Part shown: positions 4,785 to 8,586 of the stretch, piece by piece | Layout of the letters: every line of letters begins with the position of its first letter | Numbering within the stretch: the first letter of the stretch is position 1 | Assembly (NCBI GenBank): GCA_964411785.1 | Contig: CAYPMJ010000085.1 | Coordinates: 1 to 8,586 of the forward strand | DNA: 8,586 nt | DNA from: RUG626 sp964411785 | Lineage (GTDB): Bacteria > Bacillota > Clostridia > Oscillospirales > Oscillospiraceae | Direction: 5' to 3' | The notes under the pieces: generated by a model | The model's input: only the letters and a program-made list of their open reading frames with translations | What the model was told of the DNA's origin: nothing | The model's database searches: none | Made by a program: the position numbers and the translations under genes

Positions 4785-6545
4785 ATGAAAGAAATAAAAT
4801 TACTGAGCGTGTACCTTAAAAAATACTGGTGGGCATATCTTCTGGGGCTTGCGTCCCTCTTTGTGGTTGACCTGCTGAACGTATACATTCCCCAGTACAC
4901 CGGCGAGATTACAGATGGACTGGAGAGCGGGACCATGGGAATGTCCGACGTCGCCGCTCTGGCGCTGCGTATAGCGCTTATGGGGGTCGCCATCGCCCTT
5001 GGACGTTTCCTGTGGCGCTTCTTCCTGTTCGGCAGCTCGAGGTCAATTGAGCGCGACATAAGAAACGATATGTTTCAGCACCTGGAGCTTCTGTCCCTCA
5101 GATACTTCAACGAGCACAAAACCGGCGACCTCATGGCTCACTTCACAAACGACCTGAACACTGTTCGTTCACTTCTCGGCCCTGCTGTGGTGACAGCCTT
5201 TGACGCGAGCGTCATGCTGGTGATGGTGCTCTGGAAAATGACCCGCTATGTCAGCGTCAGGCTGACGCTTGTGGCTGCTCTGCCGATGACACTCATTATC
5301 GTGGGCGACTGCCTCTTCGGCAAGGCCATGCATAAGCGCTTCCTTGCAAAGCAGGAGGCGTTCTCAGATCTGACAGACCAGGTTCAGGAGGCAATTTCCG
5401 GCATCAGGGTCATCAAGGCCTTTGTCCAGGAACGCCGGGAGCTCTATGCCTTTATGAAGGTCAACCAGGACAACCAGGACAAGAATATGGCAGTAGTGAA
5501 GCTGGAAGCACTGTATTTCCCTGTTCTTGATTTCGTTATCGGCTTTTCAGGGCTGCTCACATTGCTGTACGGCGGAAAGCTTGCAATAGACGGGACTATC
5601 ACTCTGGGGCAGTTCATCGCCTTCAATACATACATCGGGATGCTTGTGTGGCCGATGATCGCCGCCGGAAACTGCATCACGCAGATATCCCAGGGCTTCG
5701 CCTCCGTAAGACGCATCCGCATTATCATGGAGGAACAGCCCGACATTGTGAACACGGACGATGTCAGGAACATCCTGGCGCTTGACGGAGAGGTGGAGTT
5801 CCACAATCTGTCCTTCGCCTACCCGGATCAGGAGGACGTGGAGGTTCTGGATGGTATTGACGTCAAGGTCGGCAAGGGTGAGACGCTGGCCGTCATAGGG
5901 CGCACCGGGAGCGGGAAGTCCACACTGGCAAACCTTATGGTGAGGATGTACAACACCAAATCCGACAGTATACGATTTGACGGCCACTCCATATATGAAA
6001 TACCCCTGGAGGTGCTGCGCCGGGACATCGCCTATGTGCCACAGGACAGCTTTCTCTTCTCCGACACATTGGAGAACAACATCGCCTTCGGAATCGTTGA
6101 AAAGGACCGCGAGGCCATCCGCAGAGCCGCAAAGAACGCATGTATCCACGACAACATCATGGAGTTCCCCTCCGGGTATGACACAGTGGTCGGGGAGCGG
6201 GGCGTAACGCTCTCAGGCGGACAGAAGCAGCGCAGCGCCATAGCGAGAGCCCTGCTGAAGGATGCGCCGATTCTGATCCTGGATGACGCGCTCTCGGCTG
6301 TGGACACTGACACGGAGGAACAGATCCTTGAGAATCTGCGGGAAAACCGAAACGGGAAGACTACCATAATCATCGCGCACCGCATCTCCACCATTCAGGA
6401 CGCGGATCACATCCTCGTGCTGGATGACGGGCGCGCAGCGGAGTATGGCACACATGAGGAGCTTATGGCGCTGGGCGGAATATACCGCAGCATATTTGAG
6501 AAACAGCAGCTTGAAAAACAGCTTCAGGAGGAAGGAGCAGAATGA
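4785..6545 (+). CDS. ABC exporter half-transporter, degenerate-site subunit of a heterodimer
   Basis: The 586-aa product has an N-terminal six-helix exporter domain (about 15-310) and a C-terminal nucleotide-binding domain (about 335-580). Motifs are A-loop Y346, Walker A GRTGSGKST (372-380), Q-loop Q420, signature LSGGQ (476-480), Walker B ILILD (496-500), D-loop SAVD (504-507) and H-loop H532. The residue after Walker B, normally the catalytic Glu, is Asp501. This is the mark of the partner holding the non-hydrolytic site in heterodimers such as TM287/TM288 and BmrC/BmrD; length also fits (577-585 aa). The substrate is unknown; relatives export drugs, lipids or peptides. The frame can be extended to a TTG at 4755, but that sits at the expected transcription start, while AAGGAGG lies 5 nt before the ATG at 4785. 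It overlaps the next gene by 4 nt. Confidence 0.93.
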   Translation: MKEIKLLSVYLKKYWWAYLLGLASLFVVDLLNVYIPQYTGEITDGLESGTMGMSDVAALALRIALMGVAIALGRFLWRFFLFGSSRSIERDIRNDMFQHLELLSLRYFNEHKTGDLMAHFTNDLNTVRSLLGPAVVTAFDASVMLVMVLWKMTRYVSVRLTLVAALPMTLIIVGDCLFGKAMHKRFLAKQEAFSDLTDQVQEAISGIRVIKAFVQERRELYAFMKVNQDNQDKNMAVVKLEALYFPVLDFVIGFSGLLTLLYGGKLAIDGTITLGQFIAFNTYIGMLVWPMIAAGNCITQISQGFASVRRIRIIMEEQPDIVNTDDVRNILALDGEVEFHNLSFAYPDQEDVEVLDGIDVKVGKGETLAVIGRTGSGKSTLANLMVRMYNTKSDSIRFDGHSIYEIPLEVLRRDIAYVPQDSFLFSDTLENNIAFGIVEKDREAIRRAAKNACIHDNIMEFPSGYDTVVGERGVTLSGGQKQRSAIARALLKDAPILILDDALSAVDTDTEEQILENLRENRNGKTTIIIAHRISTIQDADHILVLDDGRAAEYGTHEELMALGGIYRSIFEKQQLEKQLQEEGAE

Positions 6546-8362
6546 AAAAGAGAGAGAATGCACCCTCCGACGTCCACTACAACGGAAGAGCAGTTCCGCG
6601 CATGCTCTCCTACGCAAGGCCCTACATAGCAACCTTTGCCATCTGCGTGCTGCTCCTGGCGGCTATCACAGCGCTGGAGCTTTATAAGCCGGTCCTCATC
6701 GGCGACGCAATCGACAGGTACATCACCGGCGAGACCGACGAGGTTAACGGGGCTGTGACAGGCGGCTTTGAACCTGGCGAACGGGCGGAGGAGCGGTTCC
6801 ATGGTATTCTGATTGCAGCGGCCAAGTATGTTGGCGTGCTGATACTGTACTATTTCTGTGACCGGATCCAGTACGTCCTCATTCAGAAGACCGGACAGAA
6901 GATTATCTATCAGATGAGAAACGAGATATTCACTCACATTGAGACGCTGTCCATGCGGTTTTTTGATGTGACGCCGGTTGGAAAGCTCGTCACAAGAATA
7001 ACAAACGATGTGGAGAACATGAACGAGCTCTACTCCTATACACTGGTGACGCTGTTCAAGAATGTGATGAAGATCGTGGGGCTGGCTGTGGTGATGCTGG
7101 TGCTGAACGTAAAGATGGCGCTCTGGTCATTTCTGCTGCTGCCGGTGGTCTTTGTACTTACACTTGTATTTCAGAATGTGGCGCACAAGGTGCATCATGT
7201 GGTGAAGACGAAGGTGACGGCTCTTAACACGTTTCTCTCTGAGAATATCTCCGGTATGAAGGTTATACAGATATTCAATCGCGAGAAGGAGAAGTACCAG
7301 GAGTTTTATCAGAAGAACGACGAGCTGTTCAGCGCAAACAAACGCGAGATGATGGTGAGCGCTGTTTTCCGGCCCATTACCAATGTGCTGTCCACGCTTG
7401 CGCTGGTGATAGTGATTCTGGCCGGGAGCCGCGGTGTGCTGACGGGCGCCATCACCATGGGGACCCTGTATATATTTTTACAGTATATCCGCTCCTTCTT
7501 TGAGCCCATACAGGAGCTGGCGGAACAGTTCACAACCATCCAGTCCGCTGTGGCCTCAGCGGAGAAGATCTTTACACTGCTGGACGAGGAGCCCATGGTG
7601 AAGGACCCGGAAAAGCCTGTGGTTCTTCCGGAGGTGAAGGGACGCATAGAGTTCCGCCATGTCTGGTTTGCCTACTCAGACGAAAACTATGTGCTGAAGG
7701 ATGTGAGCTTCACTATTGAGCCTGGCCAGCGTGTGGCATTCGTCGGAGCTACAGGCGCGGGAAAGTCCTCCATTTTGAACCTCATCGGACGCTACTACGA
7801 CATCCAGAAGGGAGAAATACTCATTGACGGCGTAAACATCCGGGACCTCACCCGCGATCAGATACGCTCCGCCATAGGGCAGGTTCAGCAGGATGTGTTC
7901 ATCTTCACCGGCGACATAAGAAGCAACATCCGCCTCAGAAATGAGGATATCTCTGATGAGGCTGTGGTGGCTGCCGCCAGGTATGTGAACGCCGCTAGGT
8001 TTATTGAACGCCTCCCTCATCAGTACGATGAAAAGGTCTCGGAGCGCGGCTCCACCTTCTCCGCCGGTCAGCGACAGCTTCTCAGCTTCGCAAGGACTCT
8101 GGCCTTTGACCCGACCATTCTTATCCTGGACGAGGCCACTGCCAACATTGACACTGAGACAGAGATGTGGATACAGGAGGCGCTGGAACGCCTGATGCAG
8201 GGGAGAACAACAATTATGGTTGCGCACCGGCTCAGCACCATACAGCACGCCGACAAGATAATCGTCATGCACAAGGGCAGAATACGCGAGTCCGGAACCC
8301 ATCAGGAGCTGCTTGAAAAAAACGGGATCTACAAGAAGCTTTATCAGCTGCAGCTGGCCTGA
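6542..8362 (+). CDS. ABC exporter half-transporter, catalytic-Glu subunit of a heterodimer
   Basis: The 606-aa product has the same layout: membrane domain (about 25-345) and nucleotide-binding domain (about 368-605). Motifs are A-loop Y378, Walker A GATGAGKSS (402-410), Q-loop Q450, signature FSAGQ (506-510) instead of LSGGQ, Walker B ILILD (526-530) with catalytic Glu531, D-loop ANID (534-537) and H562. Its Walker A/B would pair with the intact LSGGQ of the upstream subunit to make the hydrolytic site. Its altered FSAGQ pairs with the Asp501 site. This follows the BmrD/TM288 pattern. The loop between the first two membrane segments (about 60-88) is longer and acidic compared with the partner and should lie outside the cell. 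The ATG overlaps the previous stop (ATGA) and follows GGAGGAAGGAG, so the two subunits are translationally coupled. It might be annotated as a multidrug or lipid exporter; the substrate cannot be read from sequence. Confidence 0.93.
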   Translation: MKKRENAPSDVHYNGRAVPRMLSYARPYIATFAICVLLLAAITALELYKPVLIGDAIDRYITGETDEVNGAVTGGFEPGERAEERFHGILIAAAKYVGVLILYYFCDRIQYVLIQKTGQKIIYQMRNEIFTHIETLSMRFFDVTPVGKLVTRITNDVENMNELYSYTLVTLFKNVMKIVGLAVVMLVLNVKMALWSFLLLPVVFVLTLVFQNVAHKVHHVVKTKVTALNTFLSENISGMKVIQIFNREKEKYQEFYQKNDELFSANKREMMVSAVFRPITNVLSTLALVIVILAGSRGVLTGAITMGTLYIFLQYIRSFFEPIQELAEQFTTIQSAVASAEKIFTLLDEEPMVKDPEKPVVLPEVKGRIEFRHVWFAYSDENYVLKDVSFTIEPGQRVAFVGATGAGKSSILNLIGRYYDIQKGEILIDGVNIRDLTRDQIRSAIGQVQQDVFIFTGDIRSNIRLRNEDISDEAVVAAARYVNAARFIERLPHQYDEKVSERGSTFSAGQRQLLSFARTLAFDPTILILDEATANIDTETEMWIQEALERLMQGRTTIMVAHRLSTIQHADKIIVMHKGRIRESGTHQELLEKNGIYKKLYQLQLA

Positions 8363-8419
8363 TACGGCTGTGTTTCCCGGGTCACGGTCATCTTTTGCAG
8401 GATAAAAACAAAGAAGCTC

Positions 8420-8472
8420 TTAAAGGGGCCTCCCTTAAGCGATGCCTTCATCGCTTAAGGGAGGCCCTTTAA
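8420..8472 (+). terminator. very long hairpin, intrinsic terminator after the ABC operon
   Basis: A perfect 19-bp stem (8426-8444 with 8449-8467) closes a CCTT loop. It extends by five further pairs (TTAAA with TTTAA) past one bulged G at 8425, to 8420 and 8472, then AATTTTG. It starts 57 nt after the ABC stop. On the minus strand it is followed by TTTAAGAGCTTCTTTGTTTT, so it can terminate both ways. Its length is well above a typical terminator stem and recalls interspersed repeat hairpins. Confidence 0.8.
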
Positions 8473-8584
8473 TTTTGATCCGGGGATGATAAGAGCCCAG
8501 CTTTGACAGCCTTACGGCCCCGATAACGGGCTTTGGCATCTTATGGGTTATGCCAATATTGAATCTGTCTGCTCCGATGCATTT
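8435..8584 (-). CDS. possible C-terminal fragment of an unidentified protein, running off the right edge
   Basis: On the minus strand one frame is open from the window edge to a TAA at 8437-8435, giving 49 residues with a basic stretch including KMPKPVIGAVRLSKLGSY (15-32). I do not recognise it. The last residues (about PPLSDEGIA) are encoded by the long hairpin itself, which is unusual for a real gene and suggests either a gene ending inside its own terminator or a chance ORF. The nucleotide stretch has several small inverted repeats (CCCG-ATAA-CGGG at 8518-8529; TTGGCAT at 8533-8539 with ATGCCAA at 8550-8556). Low confidence. Confidence 0.25.
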   Translation of the reverse strand, partial: KCIGADRFNIGITHKMPKPVIGAVRLSKLGSYHPRIKIKGPPLSDEGIA

Positions 8585-8586
8585 TC

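Noticed and set aside
1..8586. CRISPR arrays, transposases, phage genes or toxin-antitoxin modules
   Set aside because: No spaced direct repeats, integrase or transposase motifs, or small paired toxin-antitoxin ORFs were seen on either strand.

Overview
The window looks like a chromosomal piece of a low-to-mid G+C Gram-positive anaerobe, most likely a Clostridia/Oscillospiraceae-type gut Firmicute. This is inference from sigma-A promoters close to TTGACA/TATAAT, AGGAGG ribosome binding sites, a clostridial-style tRNA-Gln, an xpaC-telA gene pair, a bacterial acyl-ACP thioesterase and a heterodimeric ABC exporter of the BmrCD/TM287-288 type. No plasmid, phage or insertion-sequence gene is visible.

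Left edge (1-247): the 5' part of a minus-strand tRNA-Gln(CUG), cut by the window edge. It has a near-perfect promoter and a short leader that is almost entirely one hairpin. A second promoter points right and starts a four-gene operon.

248-3645 (plus): xpaC-like, telA-like, a divergent LemA-like protein and a TPM-domain protein with a Gly-rich tail. The last three are 5 nt apart or overlap by 4 nt, and the operon ends in a strong hairpin at 3656-3683. XpaC/TelA and LemA/TPM are two widespread envelope-associated pairs; here they are fused into one transcription unit. The likely theme is cell-envelope stress or resistance to toxic anions and antimicrobials, but the biochemical role of most members is not established.

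3711-4400 (minus): an acyl-ACP thioesterase with its own promoter, converging on the operon above.

4401-4784: a busy intergenic region with three promoters. Besides the thioesterase promoter and the ABC-operon promoter there is a consensus minus-strand promoter (4627-4655) followed about 75 nt later by an intrinsic terminator (4526-4546 plus U-rich tail). Together they define a roughly 105-nt candidate small RNA or regulatory leader that I cannot assign to a known family. This is the best candidate here for something undescribed.

4785-8362 (plus): two ABC half-exporters overlapping by 4 nt. The first has Asp in place of the catalytic Glu with a normal LSGGQ; the second has the catalytic Glu with an altered FSAGQ signature. 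This is the reciprocal pattern of a heterodimeric exporter with one degenerate ATP site. A very long hairpin follows (8420-8472), and the right edge holds a doubtful minus-strand ORF fragment within a hairpin-rich stretch.
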